Below are positions 26,936 through 36,069 of a stretch of DNA of 64,000 nucleotides, one piece after another (position 1 is the first letter of the stretch; every line of letters begins with the position of its first letter). The stretch comes from Marivita sp030148515. GTDB taxonomy: Bacteria > Pseudomonadota > Alphaproteobacteria > Rhodobacterales > Rhodobacteraceae. The position numbers and the translations under genes were made by a program. Under the pieces are notes generated by a model. It ran no database searches, was not told the origin of the DNA, and saw only the letters and a program-made list of their open reading frames with translations. Location: positions 1,240,001 through 1,304,000 of the forward strand of contig NZ_CP180351.1 in the NCBI RefSeq assembly GCF_048006345.1, given 5' to 3'.

Positions 26936-26968
26936 TCTGAACTGACCTAAACCACTCCGGAACAAACG

Positions 26969-27001
26969 AACCGGGCCTGCACGTCGCGGGCCCGGTTTTT
27001 T
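26969..27001 (+). terminator. terminator of the lysine-tail gene
   Basis: AACCGGGCC (26969-26977) pairs with GGCCCGGTT (26989-26997), loop of 11 bases, and the T-run extends to 27001. It also lies close to the convergent aglK stop. Confidence 0.9.
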
Positions 27002-27025
27002 GTGTTTGGTCCTTCGCGGGATGGC

Positions 27026-28114
27026 TCAGCGGTAGAGCAGCGACACCCCGTTGTGGAACAGATGGACCTTGTCAGGTGATGCGCCCAGCCGGACGGATTT
27101 GCCGCGAAGATCGGCGTGGATGCCAGGCAGTTTGCCGATCACCGCGTCCGCATCGCCCTGCTTTTCGAAATAAAGCAGCGTGACCTCGCCCAAGGCTTCT
27201 GTGATGTTCACCTTGCCTTCGAAGATGTAATCACCCTCGGTTTCAAGGAAATCCTCTGGCCTGACACCGACATTCACCTTAAGGCCCATATCCGCATCGG
27301 TGGTCGGATAATCCGACGCCGCGATGCCGCCACCAGCCATCTTGATCGTGGTCTGCGCGCCGGTGCCGGTGATTTCGCCCGGAAGCAGGTTCATCGACGG
27401 CGAACCGATGAACTGCGCCACGAATTCGCTGTTGGGTCGTTCATACAGCTCCAGTGGCGCCCCGACCTGCGCGATCCCCTTGTTGGCCAAAACGACAATG
27501 CGGGAGGCAAGTGTCATCGCTTCGACCTGATCATGAGTCACGTAGATCATCGTGCTTTCGGGCATCTGTTCCTTGAGTTGCGCAATCTCGATCCGGGTGG
27601 CGACACGCAGCGCCGCATCGAGGTTCGAGAGCGGTTCATCGAACAGATAAACCTTGGGGTCGCGGACGATCGACCGGCCAATCGCCACTCGCTGGCGCTG
27701 ACCGCCCGACAGGGCCTTCGGCAGTCGGTCGAGATACTGGTCCAATTGCAGCATCTTGGCCGCGCGGTTCACCGCGGCATCAATCTCTGGCTGCGGCTTC
27801 TTGGCGATCTTGAGAGCAAAGCTCATGTTCTCGCGCACCGTCATGTGTGGATAAAGCGCATAGGACTGGAACACCATGGCAATGCCGCGCATCGCGGGCG
27901 GCATGTCATTGACCACCTGCCCGTCGATTTCGAGCGTGCCGCCGGTGATCTTTTCCAGCCCGGCGATCATCCGCAGCAGCGTGGACTTGCCACAGCCGGA
28001 TGGGCCGACAAAGACGATCAGCTCACCTTGCTTGATGTCGAGATTGATGTTGTTGAGCACGTTGACCGCGCCGGCATACGTCTTTTCGACATCCGTCAGC
28101 TTCAAATTAGCCAT
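27026..28114 (-). CDS. aglK: sugar ABC transporter ATP-binding protein (UgpC/MalK family)
   Basis: A 362-residue ATPase. Walker A GPSGCGKSTLLRMIAG (about 36-51), signature LSGGQRQRVAIGRS and Walker B VYLFDEPLSNLDA are all present, with the H-loop YVTHDQVEAM. The C-terminal 120 residues form the TOBE/MalK regulatory domain (GSPSMNLLPGEI, GVRPEDFLETE). It would energise the AglEFG importer. It is the last gene of the minus-strand aglEFGAK-type operon, 27 bases after aglA. The gene name is by cluster order. Confidence 0.92.
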   Translation of the reverse strand: MANLKLTDVEKTYAGAVNVLNNINLDIKQGELIVFVGPSGCGKSTLLRMIAGLEKITGGTLEIDGQVVNDMPPAMRGIAMVFQSYALYPHMTVRENMSFALKIAKKPQPEIDAAVNRAAKMLQLDQYLDRLPKALSGGQRQRVAIGRSIVRDPKVYLFDEPLSNLDAALRVATRIEIAQLKEQMPESTMIYVTHDQVEAMTLASRIVVLANKGIAQVGAPLELYERPNSEFVAQFIGSPSMNLLPGEITGTGAQTTIKMAGGGIAASDYPTTDADMGLKVNVGVRPEDFLETEGDYIFEGKVNITEALGEVTLLYFEKQGDADAVIGKLPGIHADLRGKSVRLGASPDKVHLFHNGVSLLYR

Positions 28115-28141
28115 GACTGTCCCTCCCTAACCCTGTCTCTT

Positions 28142-29800
28142 TCAGGAATTCATTTTCAGCGCGAGGCAAGGTTGCCACGGGCCAAGATGCAATTTGCCAT
28201 CCGCCTGCGGTCCGGCACTCCCCAGCTCCAGACCGATCTGCGCCCAGTTGCCCGTCGGCATTGCCATCGTGGCGGGCTGGTCGCTCAGGTTGAAGGCACA
28301 GAAAATCGTCTCGCCATCATGGCAGCGGGTGAAATGCACGATGGTGCCGGTGCTTTTCACGCCATCATGCTCGCCCTTGGCCAGCGCGGGCTGCGCGTGA
28401 CGGAAGGCGATGGCGCGGCGGTAATGGTGCAGGATCGCCGCCGGATCGTCTTCTTGATGCGCGACGGTGCGGTGCAAGTGCTCGTGGCTGACCGGAAGCC
28501 AAGGCTGCCCGGATGTGAATCCGCCATTCTGATTTGACGGTTCCCAGACCATCGGCGTACGGCAGCCATCGCGGCCTTTGTATTCCGGCCAGAACTGGAT
28601 GCCGTAGGGGTCCTGCAGGTCCTCGAACCCGACCTCGGCTTCGGGTAGACCCAACTCTTCGCCCTGATAAATGCAGACCGATCCGCGCAGGCACATCATC
28701 AGCGTTGCAAACAGCCGCTGTGCCGCGGGTGACAGGTTCCAGCGCGAGGCGTGGCGCGTCACATCGTGGTTCGAAAACGCCCAGCAGGCCCAGCCATCAG
28801 TCGCCACTTCGTCCACTCGGCTCAGAACTTCGACAAAGCGGTCCGCAGTCGGTTCGACACCAGAGAGGAATTCGAACGCGTAGCACATGTGAACGCGGTT
28901 CTCGCCCTTGGTGTATTCGCCCATGATTTCGAGCCCGCGCTGCGCGTCGCCCACTTCGCCCACAGACGTAGTCCCGTTGTATTCATCCAGCAGCGCGCGG
29001 AACCGTTCGAGGAAGGCCAGGTTTTCGGGCTGGTTCTTGGAATAAAGGTGTTCCTGGTGGTTATAGGGGTTCACCGACGGCGCGATGTTCGCGTTGCGCT
29101 TTTCCTTGGGCAGCGCCGGGTTGCTGCGCAACTCCTTGTCGTGGAAATAGAAGTTGATCGTATCAAGGCGGAAGCCGTCCACACCGCGATCCAGCCAGAA
29201 ACGGGTCACATCCAGAAGTGCCTGCTGCACATCCGGATTGTGGAAGTTCAGATCGGGCTGCGAGGTCAGGAAGTTGTGCAGGTAGTACTGTTCGCGCCGC
29301 GCGTCCCATTGCCATGCCGAACCGCCGAAGATCGACAGCCAGTTGTTGGGCGGCGTGCCGTCTTCCTTGGGATCGGACCAGACGTACCAGTCGGCCTTGT
29401 CATTGGTCCTGCTGGACCGGCTAAGCTGAAACCACGGATGCTGGTCCGAAGTGTGCGACAGCACGAGGTCAATCATCACCCGGATGCCCAAGCGGTGCGC
29501 CGTTTGCACGAGCACGTCGAAATCGGCCAGCGATCCGAACATCGGGTCAACGTCGCAATAATCGCTGACGTCGTAGCCAAAGTCCTTCATCGGTGAGGTG
29601 AAGAACGGGCTGATCCAAATCGCATCCACACCAAGCGACGCCACATAAGGCAGCCGCTGCGCGATCCCCAGAAGATCCCCGACGCCATCGCCATTACTGT
29701 CCTGAAAGCTGCGCGGATAGATCTGGTAGATCACCGCACCGCGCCACCAGTCATTGTCTACGGCTGTGTTTTCTGCGGCCAGAGTGTTTGCCACGTTCAT
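28142..29800 (-). CDS. aglA: alpha-glucosidase (GH13)
   Basis: A 552-residue cytosolic GH13 enzyme. Conserved regions in order: DLVLSHTSDQHPWF (region I), GVDGFRLDTINFYF with the nucleophile Asp (region II), TTSVGEVGD with the acid/base Glu (region III) and WAFSNHDVTRHASRW with the transition-state Asp (region IV). It would release glucose from maltose-like, sucrose-like or trehalose-like alpha-glucosides taken up by the adjacent importer. No signal peptide, in line with action after uptake. A 72-base gap with a GC-rich hairpin separates it from aglG. Confidence 0.93.
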   Translation of the reverse strand: MNVANTLAAENTAVDNDWWRGAVIYQIYPRSFQDSNGDGVGDLLGIAQRLPYVASLGVDAIWISPFFTSPMKDFGYDVSDYCDVDPMFGSLADFDVLVQTAHRLGIRVMIDLVLSHTSDQHPWFQLSRSSRTNDKADWYVWSDPKEDGTPPNNWLSIFGGSAWQWDARREQYYLHNFLTSQPDLNFHNPDVQQALLDVTRFWLDRGVDGFRLDTINFYFHDKELRSNPALPKEKRNANIAPSVNPYNHQEHLYSKNQPENLAFLERFRALLDEYNGTTSVGEVGDAQRGLEIMGEYTKGENRVHMCYAFEFLSGVEPTADRFVEVLSRVDEVATDGWACWAFSNHDVTRHASRWNLSPAAQRLFATLMMCLRGSVCIYQGEELGLPEAEVGFEDLQDPYGIQFWPEYKGRDGCRTPMVWEPSNQNGGFTSGQPWLPVSHEHLHRTVAHQEDDPAAILHHYRRAIAFRHAQPALAKGEHDGVKSTGTIVHFTRCHDGETIFCAFNLSDQPATMAMPTGNWAQIGLELGSAGPQADGKLHLGPWQPCLALKMNS

Positions 29801-29850
29801 CGTCCTGTTTTCCTTGCATCCGCACCCGCAGATGCGTTGTGAGAATTGGC

Positions 29851-29867
29851 CCCGCCGCTTGGGCGGG
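29851..29867 (-). repeat. intercistronic hairpin between aglG and aglA
   Basis: CCCGCC (29851-29856) pairs with GGCGGG (29862-29867) around five bases. It lies six bases after the aglG stop and has no U-tract on the transcribed strand, so it probably shields the upstream mRNA rather than terminates. Confidence 0.45.
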
Positions 29868-29872
29868 ACGCG

Positions 29873-31030
29873 TTATTTTACCGATCCGGCCAGCAGGCCG
29901 CGCACGAGGTATTTCTGCATCGCGAAGAACACCAGAAGCGGCACCGCGATGGATACAAAAGCTGCCGTGGCAAGGATTTCCCAATTGCCGCCGCGTGTGC
30001 CCAGAAGTTCGACGATCTGGTTGGTCATCACCGTGGTCTGACCTGTCGCATCGATCAGGAACACCTTGGCCACCAGCAGGTCATTCCATGTCCACAGGAA
30101 CTGAAAGATCGCAAAGCTGGCCAGTGCCGGGAACGACAGCGGCAGGATGATCTTGGTGAAGATCTGGAACTCGGTTGCGCCGTCCACGCGGGCGTTTTCG
30201 ATGATGTCGCGTGGCAGGCCGACCATGTAATTGCGCAAGAGATAGATCGCCAAGGGTAGACCGAACCCCGTATGAGCCAGCCATGTCCCCAGATAACCTT
30301 TGCCGATGCCAATTCCGAGATGCAGCTTCAGCAGCGGGATCAACGCCAGTTGTAGCGGCACCACGAGCAGCCCTACGACGATGGCGATCAGCAACGCCCG
30401 GCCCGGGAAATCCATCCAAGCCAATGCGTAGGCCGCGAAGGCCGCCACCACGATCGGAATGATGGTCGCCGGAATGGTCACGGTCATAGTGTTGAAGAAC
30501 GCCTTGGCCATGCTGTCGGTCGCGTTTCCGGACAGAAGAACCTGCTCGTAGTTTTCCAGTGTGAAATCCGGGGGCAGTTCGGCGGTCACGAAGATCCGCT
30601 GCCCCCGGTTGCCTTCCATCTGAACCGGGCTTTCCAGCCGGTAATCGCCATTGGCCTGCACAGTGATCTGCTCACCATCGCGCAGCTCGGCCGTGTCACC
30701 CGGTGCATAGGCGCCAACATCACGGGACGAGGTGCCCCAAGCAGACATGTCGATGTCCTCAGACAGGTCTTCACCCGTGAACAGATTGCCCTCGATCACG
30801 TAGACCCCATCGACCAGAGTCTGCGTATCGGGATCAGCAGTGCGCAGGGTGAGGCTTTGTTCCGTGGGGAACAGCGCCTTCCACCAGCCCGAAGTGGCAA
30901 TCTGGTCTGCCGTGCGGAAGGACGACACGAAAAGACCGACCGTCGGGAAGAGCCACAGCGCGACCAGCAACGCGACCGAGATGTGAACCGCCCAGGTGAG
31001 AGAGGATTTGGTACCAGCGATATTGTCCAT
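29873..31030 (-). CDS. aglG: alpha-glucoside ABC transporter permease AglG
   Basis: A 385-residue inner-membrane permease. TM1 (about 12-32) is followed by a periplasmic segment of roughly 120 residues (WWKALFPTEQ to DFTLENYEQ), a feature of AglG-type permeases. Five further helices follow. The EAA loop that contacts the ATPase reads ENARVDGATEFQIFTKIILP. It pairs with AglF to form the channel. aglF, aglG, aglA and aglK follow one another with short gaps on the same strand. Confidence 0.9.
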   Translation of the reverse strand: MDNIAGTKSSLTWAVHISVALLVALWLFPTVGLFVSSFRTADQIATSGWWKALFPTEQSLTLRTADPDTQTLVDGVYVIEGNLFTGEDLSEDIDMSAWGTSSRDVGAYAPGDTAELRDGEQITVQANGDYRLESPVQMEGNRGQRIFVTAELPPDFTLENYEQVLLSGNATDSMAKAFFNTMTVTIPATIIPIVVAAFAAYALAWMDFPGRALLIAIVVGLLVVPLQLALIPLLKLHLGIGIGKGYLGTWLAHTGFGLPLAIYLLRNYMVGLPRDIIENARVDGATEFQIFTKIILPLSFPALASFAIFQFLWTWNDLLVAKVFLIDATGQTTVMTNQIVELLGTRGGNWEILATAAFVSIAVPLLVFFAMQKYLVRGLLAGSVK

Positions 31031-31044
31031 TGTCCCTAACTCCC

Positions 31045-32064
31045 TCAGCGCATTTCTTTGCGCGCGTTACGCACGTTCCAGTACAGGATCGGCGTCACCA
31101 GCAGCATGATGATCATCGCACTGGCCGACCCTACGCCCCAATCGCGGGCGACGAACAACTGGTTGAACATGTAATTGGCCAGAACCTGCGTGCCCCATTG
31201 ACCGTTGGTCATGGCAAACACGATGTCGAACACCTTGAGCACGACGAGCGTGATGGTCGTCCAGACCACGACGATGGTGCCGGCGATCTGGGGCATCTTG
31301 ATCTTGAAGAAGATCTGGAACGGGTTGGCCCCGTCGACAATGGCCGCTTCGATGGTTTCCTCCGGGATGCCGCGCAGCGCGGCAGACAGGATCACCATGG
31401 CAAAGCCGGTCTGGATCCAGATCAGAACGATCATCAGCAGGAAACTGTTCCAGAATGGCGTGGTCAGCCATTGCTGCGGATCATTGCCCGTCAGCCAGAC
31501 ATAGATGGCATTCAGCACGCCGATCTGTTCGGTGCCCGGCGGGCGCGCGTCGTAGACCAGTTTCCAGATCACAGCAGCCCCGACAAAGGAAATCGCCATC
31601 GGCATGAAGATCAGCGACTTGGCGATATTGCCCCATGAGATCCGGTCAGTCAGCTGTGCAGCCAGCAAACCAAAAGCGGTCGACATGGCGGGAACGACGA
31701 TCAGCCAGAACATGTTGTTGACCAAGGCTTCCCAGAATTTCGGGTCAGCCGACATTTGCGCGTAATTCGCAAGGCCGACGAAGTTGTAGACCGTGGTCCC
31801 GTCAGGCAGGGTTTCGCGCGATGTCAGCGACAGGCGGATCGTCTCGACCACCGGATAGGCGAGGTAAAGACCCAGTGCCAAAACCGCTGGCAACAGGAAC
31901 AACCACGGACGCACAAGATTGGCGCGGTTGATGTTCTTGCCAGCATTCGGACCTTTGGCGGGAAATACCACCTTGTCCAAAATCTGGTTGGAAAAGTAGA
32001 AATAGCTCAGACAACCGCCGACGCCGATGGCAATGGTCAACAGACCTTGAATTGCGGGATTCAT
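31045..32064 (-). CDS. aglF: alpha-glucoside ABC transporter permease AglF
   Basis: A 339-residue permease of the MalF type with about seven to eight hydrophobic segments. An N-terminal helix (LTIAIGVGGCLSYFYFSNQI) precedes the usual core with WLFLLPAVLALGLYLAYPVV. The EAA-loop motif is EAAIVDGANPFQIFFKIKMP. It lies 14 bases upstream of aglG, so the two are co-translated. A strong 10-bp hairpin lies in the 130-base gap after aglE, on the far side, and could lower expression of the permeases relative to the binding protein. Confidence 0.9.
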   Translation of the reverse strand: MNPAIQGLLTIAIGVGGCLSYFYFSNQILDKVVFPAKGPNAGKNINRANLVRPWLFLLPAVLALGLYLAYPVVETIRLSLTSRETLPDGTTVYNFVGLANYAQMSADPKFWEALVNNMFWLIVVPAMSTAFGLLAAQLTDRISWGNIAKSLIFMPMAISFVGAAVIWKLVYDARPPGTEQIGVLNAIYVWLTGNDPQQWLTTPFWNSFLLMIVLIWIQTGFAMVILSAALRGIPEETIEAAIVDGANPFQIFFKIKMPQIAGTIVVVWTTITLVVLKVFDIVFAMTNGQWGTQVLANYMFNQLFVARDWGVGSASAMIIMLLVTPILYWNVRNARKEMR

Positions 32065-32150
32065 CTGTCCCTCCCAAAATGTGTGCTGATCCAGTGTGTG
32101 CCACTGGTGGTCCCTTAAAACGGGTTTTGGCTTTGCAGCTTTGTAGGTGT

Positions 32151-32176
32151 GGACTGCGCGAATGCCCGCGCAGTCC
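32151..32176 (-). repeat. perfect 10-bp hairpin between aglE and aglF
   Basis: GGACTGCGCG (32151-32160) pairs with CGCGCAGTCC (32167-32176), loop six bases, 19 bases after the aglE stop. There is no U-run afterwards. Hairpins in this place in binding-protein operons protect the upstream message and give more binding protein than permease. Confidence 0.6.
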
Positions 32177-32194
32177 TGGATTATTGCAAGTCGC

Positions 32195-33463
32195 TTACTT
32201 CAGCGCGTCCCAGCTCGACTGGATTTCGCCGGCAACCGTGGCCGCATCCTTGCCGCCGGCATAGTCGACCATACCGGTCCAGAACGTGCCTGCACCCACG
32301 CCGCCCGGCATAAGGTCGGAGGCGTCAAAGCGGAACGTGGTGGCGTCCAGAAGGATCTGGTTCATGTTGGCCGCAGCTTCGGTCGAGAATTTCGACAGGT
32401 CGACGCCCTTGTGCGGTGTCAGGAAGCCACCGTTCGCCATCCAGATCTCATGCGCTTCGGGCGACTGGAGATATGTGATCAGATCATGTGCGGCCTGGTT
32501 CTCGTTGGTGATGGCCCAAAGCGTGCCTGCACCCAGAACCGGAGAGCCGAGATCCTTGCCCGCATAGGCCGGGAAGTAGAAGAAATCCGCATCCGCGCCC
32601 ACTTCGGTGCCTTCCGGGAAGAACGCCGGGATGAACGATGCCTGGCGGTGCATGTAACACTGCGGCGGTGCTGCAAAGAGACCCTTCGGGCTGTCGCGGA
32701 AATCGGTCGAGGCCACGGCCCCGGCCCCACCGGCCACATAGTCGTCATTGCGGGCAAATGCGCCGAATTCTTCGATCGCAGCAACAACGCGCTCGTCGGT
32801 GAACGGGATTTCGTTGGACACCCACTGGTCGTAGACGTCGGGCGTCTGGGTGCGAAGCATCATATCCTCGACCCAGTCGGTCGCTGGCCAGCCGGTTGCC
32901 CCCCCGGACCCCAGACCGATGCACCATGGCGTTTCACCATCGGCAACGATCTGATCCGTCAGCGCTTTAAGCTCTTCCATGGTGGTCGGGATCTCGTAGC
33001 CAGCATCCTCGAAGTTCTCGGGCGAGTACCAGACCAGCGATTTTACATCGACCTTGTAGAAGAAGCCATAAAGGTCCTCTGCGCCGTCCGGACCAGCATA
33101 GGTACCCAGATCGACCCAGGACTGACCGGCGGCGTAGTTGTCGCGCACCCAGTCAGCGGTGCCATCCTTGAGCGGTGTGAGGAAGCCACGCGCGGCCATA
33201 TCCGACGCCAGACCCGGCTGCGGGAAAACGGCGATGTTCGGAGCCGAACCGGCCTCGGCATCAACGACGATCTGCTGTTCAAAACTGTCGGAGCCGACAT
33301 AGCTGACGTTGTGACCGGACTTCGCGGCGAAATCGGACAGAACCGCCTCGACATTGGCCTGGTCCGGGCCAAGCCATGGGCCGAATACAGTGAGATCTTC
33401 GGCAAATGCGGCGCTGGAGCACAGCGCGGCAACCGCCACACTCGATGTGAGCGTCTTTTTCAT
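32195..33463 (-). CDS. aglE: alpha-glucoside-binding periplasmic protein AglE
   Basis: A 422-residue solute-binding protein. The signal peptide is MKKTLTSSVAVAALCSSAAFA with cleavage before EDLTVFG. The mature protein has the two-lobed family-1 binding fold, with DLTVFGPWLGPDQ and later WCIGLGSGGATGWPATDWVE, the AglE-type motif. It binds the substrate in the periplasm and hands it to AglFG. First gene of the minus-strand agl operon. Two LacI-type operators lie 59 and 220 bases upstream. Confidence 0.93.
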   Translation of the reverse strand: MKKTLTSSVAVAALCSSAAFAEDLTVFGPWLGPDQANVEAVLSDFAAKSGHNVSYVGSDSFEQQIVVDAEAGSAPNIAVFPQPGLASDMAARGFLTPLKDGTADWVRDNYAAGQSWVDLGTYAGPDGAEDLYGFFYKVDVKSLVWYSPENFEDAGYEIPTTMEELKALTDQIVADGETPWCIGLGSGGATGWPATDWVEDMMLRTQTPDVYDQWVSNEIPFTDERVVAAIEEFGAFARNDDYVAGGAGAVASTDFRDSPKGLFAAPPQCYMHRQASFIPAFFPEGTEVGADADFFYFPAYAGKDLGSPVLGAGTLWAITNENQAAHDLITYLQSPEAHEIWMANGGFLTPHKGVDLSKFSTEAAANMNQILLDATTFRFDASDLMPGGVGAGTFWTGMVDYAGGKDAATVAGEIQSSWDALK

Positions 33464-33521
33464 GAGGTACCTCCCAAGTTGCGCATGTTAGCGCCTGACT
33501 CATCCCCCGCGCCGGAATCAC

Positions 33522-33537
33522 TCCAAAGCGCTTTGGA
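33522..33537. promoter_or_regulatory. AglR (LacI-family) operator, perfect 16-bp palindrome
   Basis: TCCAAAGCGCTTTGGA is a perfect palindrome with the central CG of LacI/GalR operators. It lies 59 bases upstream of the aglE start, a position for repression. Confidence 0.85.
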
Positions 33538-33682
33538 TGCTTAAAACTCCCCGATTTGTTAGCGTGTGTCAATCCGGTGATATCAGGAAAAAACCATTGT
33601 TTTATGCTGCTTTGCAGAAATTTTGCGCGCGTAAAGGGGCTTTCCTCACGCCTGATTTTGTGTCTAATCTATAGGCGAAAAT

Positions 33683-33694
33683 CAAAGCGCTTTG
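33683..33694. promoter_or_regulatory. second AglR operator, upstream of aglR
   Basis: CAAAGCGCTTTG repeats the core of the first site exactly. It ends ten bases before the aglR start, so the regulator likely represses itself. The centres of the two sites are 159 bases apart, allowing a loop across the divergent region. Confidence 0.8.
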
Positions 33695-33703
33695 GAAAAT
33701 GCC

Positions 33704-34729
33704 GTGAATCTCAAGCAACTTTCGGAACATCTTAACTTGTCGCAGACCACTGTGAGTCGCGCGCTGAACGGATATCCCGAAGTCAGCGAAAGCACCCGGA
33801 CCCGCGTTTTGAAGGCTGCACAGGACCTCAATTATCGGCCCAATCTGCGCGCCAAGGGGCTTGCGACGGGCCGTGCGCTTGCCATTGGACACGTGATCCC
33901 GGTCTCCAACCAGCATGAGATGGTGAACCCCGTGTTCGGCGATTTCATCGCGGGGGCCGGAGAAAGTTATGCGCGGGCGGGCTATGACATGATGCTCAAG
34001 CTGGTGCCGGACCGTGACGAGACCCGCGCTTACGAAGACATCCGGGCGCGCGGCACCGTGGATGGCATCATCGTGCATGGCCCTGTGATCAACGACGAAC
34101 GCATAGCGCTTCTGTCCCGCATCGGCCTGCCCTTCGTGGTGCACGGGCGGTCGACGGATGTGAACCTGCCCTATTCGTGGATCGATGTGAACAACCGTGG
34201 CGCCTTCGAACGCGGAACGCAGTTTCTGATCGAACTCGGCCACAAGCGTATTGCGCTGCTCAATGGTCTCGAGCACATGGATTTCGCCTTTCGGCGGCGC
34301 AAGGGCTATGAAACGGCCCTGCGCAACCACGGTATTTCCATTGATGCCAGCCTGATGCGCAGCGAGGAAATGACCGAGATCTATGGCTACCGCGCCGCCA
34401 AGGAGATGCTGTCCCGGTCGACCCGGCCCACTGCCTTTGTTTGTTCGTCGATCATCACGGCCATTGGCGTGCGCCGTGCGGTTCACGAGGCGGGGCTTGT
34501 GCTGGCGCGGGACGTGTCCATCATCACCCATGACGACGCGCTGAGCTATCTCGAGAATGGGGATGATGTGCCAATTTTCACCGCGTTGCGGTCATCGGTG
34601 CGCTATGCCGGATCTGAGGCGGCCGACATGCTGCTGTCGTTGATCGCCCTGCCCCAAAAAGCGCCCAAGACCCGCCTGCTCGAAGCAGACCTGATCATCG
34701 GCCGGTCCACCGGACCCGCCGCAACTTGA
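33704..34729 (+). CDS. aglR: LacI-family regulator of the agl operon
   Basis: A 341-residue repressor. GTG at 33704 is chosen because an in-frame upstream TTG lies within the operator. The HTH is MNLKQLSEHLNLSQTTVSRA followed by LNGYPEVSESTRTRV, which contains the hinge region entry. The remaining 280 residues have the periplasmic-binding-protein-like ligand domain (GHVIPVSNQHEMVNPVFGDF, and THDDALSYLENGDDVP). It is divergent from aglE and precedes bglA by ten bases. An alpha-glucoside or its hydrolysis product is the probable inducer. Confidence 0.9.
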   Translation: MNLKQLSEHLNLSQTTVSRALNGYPEVSESTRTRVLKAAQDLNYRPNLRAKGLATGRALAIGHVIPVSNQHEMVNPVFGDFIAGAGESYARAGYDMMLKLVPDRDETRAYEDIRARGTVDGIIVHGPVINDERIALLSRIGLPFVVHGRSTDVNLPYSWIDVNNRGAFERGTQFLIELGHKRIALLNGLEHMDFAFRRRKGYETALRNHGISIDASLMRSEEMTEIYGYRAAKEMLSRSTRPTAFVCSSIITAIGVRRAVHEAGLVLARDVSIITHDDALSYLENGDDVPIFTALRSSVRYAGSEAADMLLSLIALPQKAPKTRLLEADLIIGRSTGPAAT

Positions 34730-34739
34730 AGGACATCCC

Positions 34740-36068
34740 ATGTTGAACTTCACACGGCAGGATTTCCCTGACGACTTTCTGTTCGGCACTGCTACTTCCA
34801 GCTACCAGATCGAAGGTCATGCCTTTGGCGGGGCGGGCAAAACCCATTGGGACACTTTTGCGGCGACCCCCGGAAATGTCGTGCGCGCGGAAAACGGCGA
34901 TCGGGCCTGTGACCACTATCACCGGTTCGAAGCGGACCTCGATCTGGTCAGGGATGCAGGAATCGACGCCTACCGCTTTTCGACAAGTTGGGCGCGGGTC
35001 ATGCCCGAGGGGCGCGGCGCGCCCAACTCCGAAGGTCTGGATTTCTACGACCGTCTGACCGACGCGATGCTCGAACGCGGTCTGAAACCCTGCGCAACGC
35101 TCTACCACTGGGAACTGCCGGTGGCGCTGGCCGATCTGGGCGGCTGGCGGAATCCGGACATCGCAAAGTGGTTTGGCGACTTTGCCGAGGTGATCATGGG
35201 CCGGATTGGTGACCGGATTTATTCGGTCGCGCCGATCAACGAGCCTTGGTGCGTTGGCTGGCTTTCGCATTTCCTTGGACATCACGCCCCCGGCCTGCGC
35301 GACATCCGCGCGACGGCCCATGCGATGCACCATGTTCTCAAGGCGCATGGCACCGCGATACAGGCGATGCGCGGCTTGGGCATGAACAACCTTGGCGGGG
35401 TGTTCAACATGGAATGGGCCACACCTGTCGATAACAGCGAAGCTGCGCAGAAAACAGCAGCGCTCTATGACGGCTATTACAACCACTTCTTCATGTCGGG
35501 TGTGTTCAAGGGCCAGTATCCTGAGAACGTCATGGAGGGGCTGGAGCCGCATATGCCCAAGGGCTGGCAGGAGGATTTCGGCATCATCCAAGCCCCTCTC
35601 GACTGGTGCGGCATCAACTACTACACGCGCAAGATCATTGCGCCGAACGATGGCCCGTGGCCCGGCCATCACGAGGTCGAAGGCCCCCTGCCCAAGACCT
35701 TCATGGATTGGGAGATCTATCCCGATGGGCTTTACAATTTCCTCACCCGCACCGCGCGCGAATACACCGGGGATTTGCCGCTTTATGTCACTGAGAACGG
35801 CATGGCCGCACCTGACGTAATCGAAAACGGTGTGGTCGAAGACCCGCACCGCATTGACTACCTCAACCAGCATGTCGCCGCCGTTCAACGCGCTATGGCG
35901 GAAGGGGCCCCGGTAAAGGGTTATTTCATCTGGTCGCTGATGGACAATTACGAATGGTCGTTGGGCTACGAGAAACGCTTTGGTCTGGTGCATGTGGATT
36001 TCGACACACTGGACCGCACGCCCAAATCCTCCTATCACGCGCTCAAATCCGCGCTGACCGGGACCTGA
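34740..36068 (+). CDS. beta-glucosidase (GH1)
   Basis: A 442-residue GH1 enzyme. FLFGTATSSYQIEGHAFGG is the N-terminal family signature. APINEPWCVG holds the acid/base Glu and LYVTENGMAAPD the nucleophile Glu. TLYHWELPVAL and SLMDNYEWSLGYEKRFG are further family motifs. It would cleave beta-glucosides such as cellobiose in the cytosol. AAGGACATCCC precedes the ATG. It is in an operon with aglR and the glucokinase gene, so beta-glucoside use may share the AglR control. Confidence 0.94.
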   Translation: MLNFTRQDFPDDFLFGTATSSYQIEGHAFGGAGKTHWDTFAATPGNVVRAENGDRACDHYHRFEADLDLVRDAGIDAYRFSTSWARVMPEGRGAPNSEGLDFYDRLTDAMLERGLKPCATLYHWELPVALADLGGWRNPDIAKWFGDFAEVIMGRIGDRIYSVAPINEPWCVGWLSHFLGHHAPGLRDIRATAHAMHHVLKAHGTAIQAMRGLGMNNLGGVFNMEWATPVDNSEAAQKTAALYDGYYNHFFMSGVFKGQYPENVMEGLEPHMPKGWQEDFGIIQAPLDWCGINYYTRKIIAPNDGPWPGHHEVEGPLPKTFMDWEIYPDGLYNFLTRTAREYTGDLPLYVTENGMAAPDVIENGVVEDPHRIDYLNQHVAAVQRAMAEGAPVKGYFIWSLMDNYEWSLGYEKRFGLVHVDFDTLDRTPKSSYHALKSALTGT

Positions 36069-36069
36069 C

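Noticed and set aside
27011..27036. tRNA-like 5' half (GGATGGCTCAGCGGTAGAGC) at the aglK end
   Set aside because: Only the acceptor-like and D-arm parts match. The following bases form no anticodon or T-arm, and the match overlaps the aglK stop. It may be chance or an old attachment remnant.
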